Source: Paracamarosporium sp. OC-R06-R3
Taxonomy: Eukaryota; Ascomycota; Dothideomycetes; Pleosporales; Didymosphaeriaceae
Assembly (NCBI GenBank): GCA_019828545.1
Contig: JACVRA010000148.1
Location: 124,001 to 188,000, forward strand
Direction of reading: 5' to 3'
Length of the DNA: 64,000 bases
A model generated the notes under the pieces. It was given only the letters and a program-made list of their open reading frames with translations, was not told where the DNA came from and ran no database searches. This document shows positions 23,679 to 36,308 of the stretch, piece by piece; position 1 is the first letter of the stretch, and the number at the start of each line of letters is the position of its first letter. Both the position numbers and the translations under genes were made by a program.

Positions 23679-25492
23679 TCAAGTCAATCCCCACCTCTTC
23701 TTTTCCGTGGCTAGGTTCCAATCGCGTTCTTTCTCCGTGCTCGTTGGGTTTGAATAGACCGCTGGCAAGATAGCATGTACCACCCGCAACACGTCCGCAT
23801 CAACCTCTTTGTCGCGGTATTCCCGATGATTGTGTAGTCGCTCACTTATTGTCCCATACAACTCTCTCCCAACAACAATATACTTCTGTTGGGCAACCAA
23901 GCCTAAGAGAGGATGCCCGACTGGCTTTTTAGCCTTGCAGTTCGTCCATTGTTGTTGGAACAGATCCCGCCAGCGCTGTTTGTATTGTTGACCTTTGAAA
24001 TTTCCCTTTGCAATGGGTAGCTCGCCAACCAATTTTTCCATCAGCTCGCGACATGATACTAGAGAGTCGTGGAGACGATGTTTTCGCTCTGACTCGGCCT
24101 TAGCTTGGAGGTTTTCACGTAGCTTGCGCTCTGATTCGGCATTAGCTGCGAGACGTTCGCGTAGTGTGCGCTCTGACTCGGCATTCTTAGCTTCCAATTG
24201 TTGCCGCAGAACACGTTCCGATTCGGCCTTCGTGGCTTCAAGGCGTTCACGTAGAACACGCTCTGATTCAGCCTTGTTAGCCGCCAAACGCTCACGGAAG
24301 ATGCGTTCTGATTCGGCTTTCTTGGCTTCAAGACGTTCGTGGAAGACACGTTCTGACTCGGCCTTTTTAGCCTCAAAGCGTTCGCGGAGTGTGCTGACTG
24401 AAGCTGCGTTGGCTGCAGCTTCTTCACGGAGTGTTCGGTCTGATTCAGCATTGGCTTGCAGTCGTTCAATGAGAAGGCGTTGCGATTCCAGCTTCTTCGC
24501 ATTCTTCAAGTCGGGCAAGCCTTTCTCAAGCTCCTGGAGGATCTGTTCGACTTTGCTGGAAGTGGCTTGCAGACCTACAAGCTGAGTGAAGGATTTCAGG
24601 CGCCCACAAAATCGTGTCCAACCGATGCGCTGTTTTGTCTCTTTGTATGTCTCTTTGTACTCATTAAATAGGTTTGGCCGCCGAGTCAAACTTCGCACTT
24701 GTTTTTCGTCTAGCTGTGATACAAAGCTCTCGTCGTTGAAGTCTTCAAGGTCGAACGCGGGAGACGTTTTCTTCCAACCGTCTCGATGCTTGGCGCGAAA
24801 TGTGTAGCGGAGCAGCATATAGAACCACGAGCGAGTCACGTCGCGTAGATCCTTGACCGTGGCCTCAGGGTCTTTCCAGAATGCGGCTTCGGTCTCGCGC
24901 AATTGCCTGTCATTTGACGATGAAAGTTAGTACCATTCTGCATCTTGAAAACAACATCAAGACCAAGGTTCGGACAATTTTCGAAGTCTCCAATATATAG
25001 GAAGTATAATGTATCCGACTCTCAAAACATAATATTGGGCAATACTCACTCAGCACCTTCGCTTGAATCATCCTCATCTTCATCTTCGTCATCCTCGGAG
25101 TAGATGAGTTCTTCAATCCATGGCTTAATCTCTATTAGCGACTGTAATCGTTGCTCCTCCGGAATTTTCGCTGTCATATGCGGCACAATGCGCTTCGCCA
25201 CCTAGATTTGAACGTCCCCAGTCAGTATAACCATCATAAGCAAGTGCTTGAACCGGTACTTGTGTTTCAGGTTTCTTTTATTATAGGGCCATAAGAGCGC
25301 AATGCAGCGAAGTTTGGCCGTGGAGATACTCACCTTGGTTTGGTCTTTAATGACCCAAAAGTCCAGGCTCTGAAATCGCTCATCTGGTACGATCTTTGGC
25401 TTGTCGCGAGGTGGATCAGGCTGGCGCGGTCGTGAAGGAGACCTCGAAGGAGACCTTTGAGAGCGACGAGACTTTGTCAGAAAGGATAGCAT
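23679..25492 (-). CDS. Coiled-coil protein with 15-residue repeats, 512 aa, unrecognised
   Basis: Three exons: 25492-25334, 25201-25050 and 24906-23679, with introns of 132 and 143 nt (GTGAGT donors, TAG and CAG ends). Frame is kept (1539 nt). The N-terminus is basic and Ser/Arg-rich (MLSFLTKSRRSQRSPSRS), then a short conserved-looking region, then an acidic run of Asp/Glu (about residues 86-100). The centre (about residues 240-375) is a Glu/Arg/Lys/Ala coiled coil built of repeated AKKAESERVFRERLE-type units, five of 15 residues flanked by 14-residue ones. The C-terminus (about 390-512) looks globular (VAQQKYIVVGRELYGTISERL). No catalytic motif is evident. Possibly a structural or scaffold protein. 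Confidence 0.75.
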
Positions 25493-28400
25493 GTCTAACT
25501 ATAGTGATATTGTGTAAAAATTCGGCCATTTAAGGATAAGTCGCGGTAACAAGTGTGAGGATGTAGTTGGCATGCTCGCGAAAGTGGAGGGGTCGGATCA
25601 GCTGGGGGACGACGCTCGAAAGTCACGTATTCCGGAAGGTCGTTCATAAATGCACACACGTGCCAAAGTCGTATTGCTCGCAGGTAGAACGCGTAGGAAA
25701 GGCTTGTCGTGGGAGTTTGCGGATTTAATTTGACGATACGGACCCTGAGGGGCTGGAAATGGCGGTGACGGCTGCAACGCGAGTACCTGGGGTAGTGCGA
25801 CCGGTCAGCTTGGAATGGTTCGAGCCACAGTTCGTGCATGCATGCTTTCGCATGTAGCTATGCTATGGAGGTGTGCTGCATAGCAATGTCAGTGGTTGTA
25901 ATGATTCAAAGATGCTGGGGGCTAGAAGGAGGCATCCGCCACGTTTTTCGACTGCACTGCACGTGTCCGTATCAGGTTTAGCTCGCGATATTTATGCATG
26001 CGAAACCCACATGTTAAGTCCAGACCTACCCCTCACCTTCGATGTCCATTCAAAGCAGAATATGAATACATCAAAAACCCTTTAAAATGTTAATCAGAGC
26101 TTATACGTTGGTAGTGATATAGGGATTAAGAGAGAAGCCGAACAACACCATTTTCCACTACGACCGACTAAAACGCAGCTCAGCTCGCCCAGGCATTGAT
26201 CGGAACGAACAACGGTTCGTGTATCGATGTTAAGCTTTTTGCAAGCGGCCATTTGCAGATACTTAATCCATCTAGATGCTTGAGGGTGTCCTCTTCCATC
26301 CCGATTTCTTGTCATGTAGCTCTATGCCTCGCGCATTAGTAGCTCGTTCTTGTCCTTCGATATCCGCTCTTCGATGAAATGTCTCCCGTTTTGACAAACA
26401 TTGAGTCGGCCTTCGACAAACTCTTTATGTCGCACTCACAACCTCGCCTTTGCTGTAGCACAGCTTCGCTAGTTCGAGCGCAGCCTCGTTCGACTTGATG
26501 AGAACTATCGTAGCCGACTCTCTTGCATCAGACATTGTTCGCCCAACTGTATCTGGGATAGGACGCTGGGACTATCCTCAATATACAAGAAGAATTGGAA
26601 CAATGGCTATGCTCGCTGATGTACTGGCTCTTGGGCACTGTGAAGTCAATGCTGACTTGAGGTCGCAGTATGGGAGATGTAATGGGATATGCGATGAACA
26701 AACAAAGGCTAGGTTATGAGAGGCTGGTGTGTCAGGGACCGCTGCCTGTAATACTCCCGCTGAGGAGGTTCTTTGTCCGACCTCTACAAGTGTCGAGCAA
26801 TCGCTTGTGAGTGATTGCAGGAAGATGAGTGCTACTCGAAGCTTATCCTCTGATAAGGACAGTTATCAATTCTTGGATCAATTTATAATTGAATCAATGC
26901 AGATAAGTCTTTGGCTTTGGAAGAGGAACCTCTCATCGATGAGTCTATATCTTGTTACCTCCCGCCCAAGTTTTCGATAACTTAGCACTTAGCGCAAGAG
27001 CAAGCGGCTTTGTGGACAATATCAAGTCAATAAACGCCCACAGAATATTCGTGTGCTGTAGTGATATACTCAAAGTGAAACAAGAATTAAGGACTATACG
27101 AGCCACTAAATTGCTTCGTGTTTCGAGGTATAAACACCTCGACGGCTCTAAAAATGCGTTGTAGATCAAGTCACACCAGAATATATGTGCATGAATTCTG
27201 GTAACCGTCGCTTCATTAGAACTTTGGAGGTGAGAGTAGATTAACTTAGATGATCGAAGTCCATGTTGAAGCCCATACGTGGGTAATCCAGTGGAACCGG
27301 CAACTCACTGCACATCATCAAGGCGCTGCACTGTGCCACAGTTCGGCACTACTTCCTCCCGCCGCCGCTCCTCGAACCACCTGTGATATCCTTATACGTA
27401 AAGGCTAGATGACGAGACGCTCTTCTCATCGTTTATACCGTGCGTTTAGGTTCGACCGTCCTCATGGCAACGACGTCCTTGTCCTTCTCAACGCAACCCA
27501 CTACCTCTCACCACCGTTGCTTATGTTACAAGCCAATTTGGATGTGCTATGTTCCACGCTCACCCTCTCCTGCATTTGAACCAATTTGCCGCACTTTCCT
27601 ATTGCCTCGAAGTGCGGCGACCGGTATGCCTTCGCCTTTGCAGCCAAACGACTCGTCTGAACAGAGAACCCTCGAGTGAGGACAACAACATTGAAGATTT
27701 AATTGAGAAAGGTCTGGCGCAACTATAAAGAATAGTAGTGGACAAAGGAAGAGTCGCTGGAGGAGTGTATGACGACTAGCGTCGGAGAACTTGCTTCTGG
27801 AAGATCGACGGCATGGCTGAGAGCAATTGGTAATTGAAAAGACTCTAGATACAGGCTCTATCTCAAGGACAGATGATTATTCGAGAAGCCATACATATCA
27901 CGGTCAGACACTGCCTTGGCTAATGCAGATTACCACAGCAAGGGACTTATTCTAGGGAGCAAAAACACACTTAGGAAATAGTGCTTGCTTCTTAAGTTAA
28001 ATAATTGGTTGACATTAAGGATAACGAGCTGTGGATAGGATGAGAGAGGAAGCATTAATACAAACCGAGTGCGATTAAAGGCAATACATCAAGTCGTGAG
28101 GTCAACTCTTAGCAATAGAATTTAAGAGTGAAATAGAATGAGGACTAGTGTTCATGTGAGGTTGCGCGACGCATTGAGTGTGGAATTCGAAGGGTTGGCT
28201 AATCTAGCTATAACGAGCAAGGCGGTGCACGACTGGCACGCGAAGATCACCGCTGCGCGTTTCAGCGTTCGCGCGAGCCAGTCACGTCAGGGAAATGACC
28301 CATTCGTCATCGTGAACGTCCTTGATTGATTAAATGTAGAAACTAGTTGCGTGATTATATAGGCTACTAGTTTGCATGTAAAGAATAAGGCCCAAGCCTT

Positions 28401-28590
28401 GAAAATCGCCAACTGCACCACACGCATAAAGGAGAAATAAAATAGACCGAAAGATCCATAGCGCCAGTTGCTATATGCGCCATCCTGATTATCGCCGCAG
28501 TGACGCTATAAGAGAAACAAATGCAGTCAGACGCCGCTGCCATGCAATGAACTTGTAAGAAAGACAATTCGTCGCACTCGCCATCACAAG
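25493..28590. other. Gene-poor AT-richer stretch, 3.1 kb, with one possible relic
   Basis: No intact gene recognised. At 27427-27680 (plus) a frame broken by two TGA codons resembles the C-terminal part of fungal BTB-like proteins (listed separately). Small frames at 26495-26719 and 28138-28329 were judged unsupported. Confidence 0.45.
27427..27680 (+). pseudogene. Possible relic of a BTB-like protein
   Basis: In one frame: FDRPHGNDVLVLLNATHYLS, then a Leu/Asp-rich helix-like stretch, a TGA at 27577, more sequence ending AFAFAAKRLV, then a TGA at 27658. The pattern D-P/H-x-A/V-x-x-x-LLN-x-x-HY followed by a helix and a Phe-rich end recalls the tail of fungal BTB/POZ-like proteins. No start, no upstream exon and two stops, so any source gene is dead. 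Weak evidence from pattern only. Confidence 0.2.
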
Positions 28591-29932
28591 CTAATCTACG
28601 TCCATTGGCTCGGCCGCGCTACTGCCCGAACCACGCACAGGGGTAGCTTTTGAGGGACCTGCACCATTCGACCATTGGTGGTGGTTCATACTGTATGGAG
28701 CTGTTATAGCTGGAGCCGGAACGTTGATGCCGTAGTTGGTCAACGCTGACGGCATAAGTGCTCGAGGTTGGGGAGGCGCGAAGTATCCAATCGGAGGAGT
28801 ACCAGGAGTCCCAGGCGTAGAAGACTTGCGGCCAGTTTTGGGCTTGTTGATGCGCGAAGTCTGAAGTCGTGGTGCAGGGAAGCATGCATTCTTCACACGA
28901 GTCTGAAGTTCGATTGCGACATTGTCAAACGGTTTGCGGTCGTCTGGATTCTTCCACCCTAGCTTCTGCTTCATGCATTCGGCTCTACGATGGCTCACGG
29001 TGGAACCCTCGATACGAATGCCGTTGTTTTCGAACCGCCTACAAATCTCAGAGCGAGTCAAGATAAGCAGCACCACAAGAAGACTGATGTTGTCGTTATC
29101 GAGAAGGTGTGGCGCAAAATCGCACACGTCACATGCGAATTGCCGCATCTTGGTCAGTTCCTCAGTATCTGTCACGGTGACGAACTTCTGAGCCATTGCG
29201 AAAGGCCTAGTCATGTCGCGACAGATGTGGTTCTGCAGTATGTTTGCAACGCTGGCGACTGAAACGGGGTAGATGTTGTCACGGTCAATCTTGTTAGTAG
29301 CGGTTGACGATACAGTGCCAGGGATGTAGATGATCTCGATATCATCAAATGGACCCCGAAGATTAGTCTTGTCTGGATGGCCCTCCTTTTCCTGGGAAGC
29401 GTTCTTCTGTAGCTGCAGTGCTTTGCGAGCTGCTACGATAGCCTCCTTAGGCGTGTAGATACCGTGTTCAGCTGCAAGCTTCACAGAGTCCTTGTGCATC
29501 TCGAATCTGGAAAGTTTGCGTTCTACATCGTGAGGTCGGATCCAATCTTCTGACCACGGCTCTTCGGAAAGGACTTTGTAGAAGACCTTGGTGAGCGCGC
29601 GAAGCTTGATTTCCTGATCCGATAGTTGGCGAGTACCGAAGACCTCTTTGTCGGTATCGCGGTACGCTGATTCGATGAACTCTTTCCGGTCCCTTGAGGT
29701 CAGCTGAGCAGAGCGCGGGTCATCTTTCCATTTTTGGATGATGTCCATGAACTTCTGGTGAAATATATCATCAAAGCTTGGCGTATGAGGAGTAGCTGCG
29801 ATAGATTAGCAAGGAGAACATCATTATACTCTATTTTGACTGACTCCGCTGGGTTGGTTCGGATTGTTGAGGTTGTGGTGGGGATGGTGAGGTAGGCGCG
29901 CCTGCGTCCTGGATAATTGGAACAGGTGACAT
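28591..29932 (-). CDS. Unrecognised protein with a Pro-rich C-terminus, 430 aa
   Basis: Two exons: 29932-29845 and 29795-28591. The 49-nt intron has a GTCAGT donor and a GCTAATCTATCGCAG end with a good branch site. The join is in phase (1293 nt). Starting at the ATG at 29932 adds a 45-residue Pro/Gln-rich lead (MSPVPIIQDAG) to the long frame beginning MDIIQKWKDD. The body is alpha-helical and charged, with a C-x2-C at FACDVCDFAP. The end is low-complexity, Gly/Pro/Ser-rich, with an acidic MDVD terminus. No known domain was recognised. If the weak donor is wrong, the start is the ATG at 29748. Confidence 0.65.
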
Positions 29933-32900
29933 TGTAGCAACGCGGCCTGCAGCCCTATTCACTATCCCAGGGGCCGTAACCCAATGCGCGGACCGAGTAT
30001 CGATAAGAGATAGAGACTAGTTGATGGAATCCGATGACGTTGTGGTGTTGAGGTGTGTGGAGCCTTTGTATAGTGTCGGTGGTTGGGGAGATGCCCAAGT
30101 TCGAGGTGCGAGGGTAAAAACATTCACGCTCGCGTAGTTAGCGCCGCTAACCATCCTTGGCGAGGCATTAGCCAGTCACATGCTCACGCGATGGTCCTTG
30201 CTTGAAGCGTATCTTCCATACCCACCACAACTCAGGGTGATGATGAGATGCACAACAAAGCATTTCCAGTATATGATGTTATCGACAACCTAGATGTACG
30301 TTGGTTTCACAGATCATGTAAGATTCATGTGCAGATCGGGACGTCCCTAGTGATGGAAGCAAGCTTGAGGCTATACATGCTCACGCAGCCGACCAATTAT
30401 TGAATTCCTTATGAAACATCGTATGAATGTTAGCATCGGTACTGTTGCTGCAATATGCTTCACGGGAATGCTCCATGCGTGGAACCTACTCTAGGCTGTA
30501 TTGGAGGCCTGGAAACGTGCACCAGAAAAGAAGATATTTCTTACAGAACAAGCTTATATGTGGATCAACTCTCTGGCTTTTGTAAAGTGTGAGAAGAAAG
30601 GAATGTCTGGCTCAGAAATCTACGACTTGAATGTAGTAGGTTTGAATCAAATTACCTGCTGTGATAGAGCAGGACCTTATGAAAACTGAGGCAGGTTTGA
30701 TCTAAAACAGAGTAGTATTGCCGAGAGTAGGCACTCCAGGATTACTATATCCTCTCGTAAATGTCTAGACTGTATAAACCGTTCTACCGTTTTCATCAAT
30801 GTACATCCTGCACTCATGTCGAAAGTCCTTCTGAATGGTTCCTATTCTATGCTTGTGACAGGCTACGTATAATGCCGACATGGTGAGTGCTGGGAGAGAA
30901 TATGGTTTACGAAACACGGTAAACAAAGAACATTGTTGCGGACTCACGCGGACGAATATCCTGTCATAGAGCGATAGAAGACCATCATCAGTTTCTGAAC
31001 GTTCCGCAAGACCACAATGATATCGCGAGCCTACACGAAAACTGCCATACTTTCTTGGTGCCTGGGCACTTTAGTATATCACGAATCTTAGGCTTCAATA
31101 GAGCATAAGAAGTACTATAATCAGCACAAAGAAAGCGCACATATTGTGTTTCGAGTTATCACTGTGTTTAAGTTAGAGAAGAGAGAGCTCGAGCCATTGC
31201 CAAGGTGCTGTCCTTGATCCAAGTTGTTGAACTGGCTATGGCGAAACAACTCCCACACACAGTGTTGATTAGTTATTGTTACATTTGATGAGCGACCCCA
31301 TTTGATAGGCCATCACCCCTAATGATTTTGCTCGATTAACGTTGGCAAACTTGTGTTGTGGGATAGCGTGCCATGCTATGCGCATGCATTTCGTGGGTTG
31401 CGCACCCTCTTTAACGCGCTTACGTTCGAAGAGGTCTTTGCATCCGGGAACCCAGTTCTCTACAGCTTGGTCTTAGTTTAGCTTATCGCTTCGATATTAC
31501 TGGTGGGGGCCAGGATTACACGAATTTTAGGCCTGCACTGGAGTTGAATCTGTCTACTTTGCTTTCTTCGCTTGGGGTTGGTGACACCTTGAACTGGACA
31601 TACCAATTATGTCTTGATGTTTGCTAGAATTTGAATCGAGGCGTCTGCGCATAGCATTTCACTTGAAATGGGTGTAGGCGTAGGCACATACAGATGAGCC
31701 GATATGAATGACAATAATCTAAACGTTCGTCTAGCATTAACATTTAGTGGTAATTGTGCCACATTGGCATGCCTCTTGAGGTGCTATCCCCGTTACCAAT
31801 ATTGTATAACTTACAATGAGCTTCAGGTTGCCGTGCCCGTCCGTCGTTAAATTGGATACAATATAGTAGCTTTTACGATTTCTTTGATTTTAAGATTATA
31901 AATTTAATATGCTCCGCAATCGTATGCGCATTCCCATCGCCCACAATGTGCGGCCAGGTTTCCTAGTTCTCGGCATCGGTGAGTGTAGTATGTACTTTGT
32001 CGTCTTGCAGAATGGATGTCAGCTAGGAAGCCGAAAAAGCAGCGTCAGTGTACGGCCGATATTCTTGTTTTCGATCTTGGTTAGAATAGCGTGTACGTTG
32101 AACTTATCGGTTCAAGCTGCCCGAGAAGACGCCCAGGAGGTGGAGATCAACAACAGCTTCTGTGGGGTTTCGCAGTACCGGGAGGTGTTGCCTAGGGCTC
32201 GTATTGCTTTGGCATGGTGCCCTTCTTTGCCGCGATTATTTATCTGCATTGTTTCTGGAAATGGTCCGACAGCGAGTATGTTGCATGACTGGGAGGGAGT
32301 AGAGACAGGATGGAGTGGCAACGACGGCAGAAAATCATCTTGAGCAGGTGAGCAGGACTGGACGGCTGGATATGGCAACGGCAGAACGCTTCGCAATCTG
32401 TGACAGGCATTTGCGCAATGGTCAGCAAACGTTCATTGTGCGAGGGAAGTTGTTTTCGGCAGCGTACTGGCCCCGTGCTCTCCCGATTTCTTCAAGGGAA
32501 TCGAGCTTGCGGCAAAATCCCGGAAACGATTTGTTGGCGCACAGATTCCTGATACCGAAGATGCAGACTTAAAACGAGGCAGCAGCGAGGAGGCAGGAGA
32601 ATCCAGCCTGCGGCGCTGCGCCCCTCTTATTACGAGTCGAGCCCACCCCTCGTTCAGCCCGGTGTAACTATGACAAGGCAACACGCAGACGCAACGAATC
32701 GGGCGAGAATGTACCATTACAGTTAATTGTTGGCGGACAGAATAGGAAAAAAAAAGAAAAGGAAAAAAACTACCTACAATCGTCGTGAGCTTTCTACAAA
32801 TTGAAGAAAGCATTACAGCGTACATTAAATCGATTGGAAAAGATGTTTGCTCTTGAATGATTTCTTCGCGGGCAGCTTTGTGTCCAGTAAATCTGCCTAA

Positions 32901-33225
32901 CGCCAGCGCATGCATTGATGGTCCGGGTGAACTTCCTCATTGGCTATGGTCTAGCCAATGAGATGAGGGGAGTGGTGAGGCTGTCGCGCTGAGGCCTGCT
33001 GTCCATTACATTCGAACGCTGAACGTGGGAAGAAGCGCTCCTTGCTCCTTGGCGGAATTGGGGGCGAAGCATTTGATGATCCTCCACAGCTGTAGTAGTT
33101 GGAACCTCGTCAGTGAGCTACCTGCTTTATTAAGAGCAGCCTTGTCTACTTGTCAAATTCCAGCTCATGGTCTAACTTTTTTGAAGAATTCCACTCCGTC
33201 TGTTGTCCCTCGTGGCACATCACAA
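29933..33225. other. Gene-poor stretch, 3.3 kb
   Basis: No supported gene. Most frames are short and interrupted. Near 32422-32569 (minus) a short Cys-containing frame (NLCANKSFPGFCRKLDS) reads protein-like, but no start or partner exon could be fixed. An A-rich run lies at about 32748-32770. The last few hundred bases must hold the promoter of the 33226 gene. Confidence 0.45.
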
Positions 33226-34422
33226 ATGGCTCTAGTAGCACTTGAGCTCCTTCTCTCGGTCGCTGGCGCTGGCCTGGGCATCGCACAGTTTGCACTCGAT
33301 GTCGGCGCCCCTGTGAAAGACGAATTGCAGCAAGGAAACTCCCGTGTGCGTTTCGGTTTCGGTCTCGCCTTCAGCGGCGACAACTACAACGTTGACAAGA
33401 CCATGGGTGGGCGAATCCCATCGATTCGAGTGTACAACGACCGTAACGAATTTATCGGCAATGCACCAAGTCCCGCTGTCATTGCCGAACCCGGCTCGTA
33501 TGCTGATGTGATTGTGCACCAAACGGTCCCGTTTCAGCAAGCCACTTACTTGGAGATTGCTGCAAAAGATGGAGATCCGGTCTGTCTAGCATATATTGCG
33601 CAAACCTGGTCAGACGGAACGAAATTGGGGTGGCTCGGAGACATTGGACGGTTTTGCAAGGGATCATGGTGGTACCATTCCACTCTCCATATCAGAATGG
33701 GCAACGGAACTCTATACACGGTGAGTATCATCGATAGAGTGCGCCCTATTGTGGATCAGTACTAACCAAAGTATTGGTTGTAGCCTGCTTGTACCTGGGT
33801 AGGCTACTCCAATAACTTCACAGACGTAGGACCGACAAACAGTCCAAAAGACGACTCTATTACCACGACCAAAATTACTGGAATGAAAATCTATATGCCA
33901 GACTTCGGTAAACAAGACGAGTCGGGTGGCGTTGTCGTTCCTTCCGATCCTCAATCCATTTGCAGACCTCCCTCCATGAAATGGATACAAGATCGAGGAA
34001 ATGCGTCGCGTTTTGAGTCTCCGGGAAGTCGCCTCCGACCTGCCATCTTCCTCGGCATTTTTCAGTTTCTCGGCGTTTTTGTCGGCGCAAAAGCCTCGTA
34101 CCTGAAATACATCCCACAGTTCAATCACCCATCGCAAGTTAGAACCGCGTTTGGAGGAGTTCTAATCGGTAGTCACCATGCCCGTCACGGCGGAAGAGAT
34201 CTTTGCGAAGACTCGAGGTCCATGGGGCCTGATTTCGTATCGTTCAAAGAGGGCACTTTCTGCGACATGGAGACGAAGACCCTTTGGCCGCTCTGCAACA
34301 AAGAGATAGGACCTTGGAGCGGTTGTTTTGATTGGGATACCAAGACTGTGGTGACAAGCTTTCTTAGAAAGAGGGAGTTGAAGTATCGTGATGTTGTGGA
34401 ATGGGATGTTACGCAGGTGTAA
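33226..34422 (+). CDS. Unrecognised protein with a hydrophobic N-terminus, 377 aa
   Basis: Two exons: 33226-33720 and 33784-34422, with a 63-nt intron (GTGAGT...GTTGTAG); the join is phase 0 (1134 nt). The first 30 residues are hydrophobic (MALVALELLLSVAGAGLG), suggesting a signal peptide or anchor. The middle contains Trp/Tyr/Gly-rich strands. The C-terminal region has a recurring pattern I associate with uncharacterised fungal proteins: GPDFVSFKEGTFCDMETKT, then LWPLC and CFD. Several Cys residues in the second half suggest disulphides and an extracellular role. The frame may be read from an ATG-less upstream extension, but 33226 is the first good ATG. Function unknown. Confidence 0.65.
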
Positions 34423-36308
34423 GCTGTAGAAATTTTATCGCGATATTCCTACTTTCGTTGAGTGGTGAGAACGTGATTATGACGCGAAATGCGTCTTTGG
34501 GAAGAATGCTAGTGCTTTGTATTAACCTCGAACCAACAGTAAGCATAAATGACAAACGAAACGATGAGGTGTAAAAGCAAGAATAAATGGCAATCATAGC
34601 TGTTTTGACGCATCGAAACACGGCACGAGAAATCCGAACCCATCCCCACCATGAACGATCCAATGCCATATAGTAGATCTGGCTGTGTACTCCTAAAATC
34701 GGGTGTCACACCGACCAGGTACCACAATCCCACGGATTTACTACCAAACAACAACAAGGAAATAGAGGCTGAATGTAATTTTTAGGTCTAGTGCTTATGG
34801 ACCATTACGGGGTAGACAGTGAGGCAACTTATAGCAATCGCTCTGCAACTAATACGAGTTTTTGCTATTCAGCACAGCCGTTCCGTCATCTTCCCCTTCT
34901 AAGCCCTTTAGCTTAAAGGTTGTCCTCTTCCGCGTTGAGCGCTGTATACCCAGTAGACCAAAGCATATCTATCACAGTATAGAAAAGGGGCTAAACATGT
35001 AAAAGAGTATAGAAAGAAGAGTTGAACATCTCTGGTTGAGTGGGTGTTGGGCCTAGTGTTGAACCTTGGTGGGTTAACTCCAGGCTTCAGAGTTGGAGCC
35101 ACGCACTAAATGCTGTACTGTTACTAATCTATAACTTTTTATAGTTCTGCTCATCAACAGTCTCCTTTAGATTCGTTGCAAATGTATAGTTTGATGAGGA
35201 TAGCAAGGAGTCATGCCTCAGAAAAGTCGAATATTTCACTGTGCAGGTTGCAGAGCTATGTAGTTTCGAGTCCGTAGGACATAGAATTGCAACGCCTTTG
35301 ATCAACACGCGTGCCAATACCTCTCAAGGCCAGCACGGTATAACAGACTTACGTTTCCAAATTAATTTCTCCATACCTAAGAGTTTTACTTAACTTACAA
35401 TGCAATATCGAATCGCATGCGTTAGTTACTGCGCCGACAATCCTATCTATCTCAACACATTCTCATACTAGCACAAACCTACGGATGAAAGGATGGCTCT
35501 ATACGCGATTAATCTCTTCAATTCGTACAATAAGAGCGTACCCTTAGTTACCGATGGCAGTGCGTGGCTGCAGGCTAAACCAGCCCTCTTTATCTTGAAG
35601 GAAAACGGTGCGAATATCTCTGGTAGCATACAATCTAATCTATACTGTCGTTCTCTAAGTTCTATACTATATAAGATAATATAGTCACGGTGAGGGTGAC
35701 CCATCATATAACGAGGTGACGATAACGGAATTATATTATACAATAGGGCGATGATGAAAGAATTTTCACGTAAATTTCTAGTACAGTTATCCTCCTATAG
35801 TTGGTAACGTAGAACTGCCGCTATATTATATACTGGGGAATCCTGAGCATTCATTGACTTTGCGGATTATTCCCCATATACTTGCTTCTATCAGCTAAAC
35901 GCTACCTCATCCGTATACCCGTGTATGATCGTGCACGAAAACAAGCACATCTGCTTGTTTGTCTCAGCCGGACAAGTATCTCGAAGACCAATGGACATCG
36001 AATCCTTCAATTGACTATGCGATTTTGCACGCTCGTCATGTCACCTAGCTCGATGAAGTTATCGCTAGTGAGGTATTGGGATAAAATTATCTAAAGAATA
36101 ATACATGCCATTCCATTTAGCCTAGCCTACCCAACTCAACTGATAAACTGTCTTATCTTTGCCTCCTGCAACACACATGAAGGCGTACTTCCGATAAAAT
36201 TGCATGTAAAACGTATTTCCTCAAAACGTCATTGCAGAAATCTATAAGCAAGCTAGGTCAATTATTTTGCCAAACGTGCGTTCGTTCGATTGTGGTAAGC
36301 ATCTCTCA
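34423..36308. other. AT-rich gene-free stretch, 1.9 kb
   Basis: No coding frame with support. The stretch 35400-35880 is rich in TATA/ATAT runs, as in old repeats altered by RIP, but no terminal repeats or conserved motif were recognised. Confidence 0.5.

Noticed and set aside
32422..32569. Short minus-strand Cys-containing frame (NLCANKSFPGFCRKLDSLEE)
   Set aside because: Looks like an exon of a small secreted protein, but no start, signal peptide or partner exon could be fixed.
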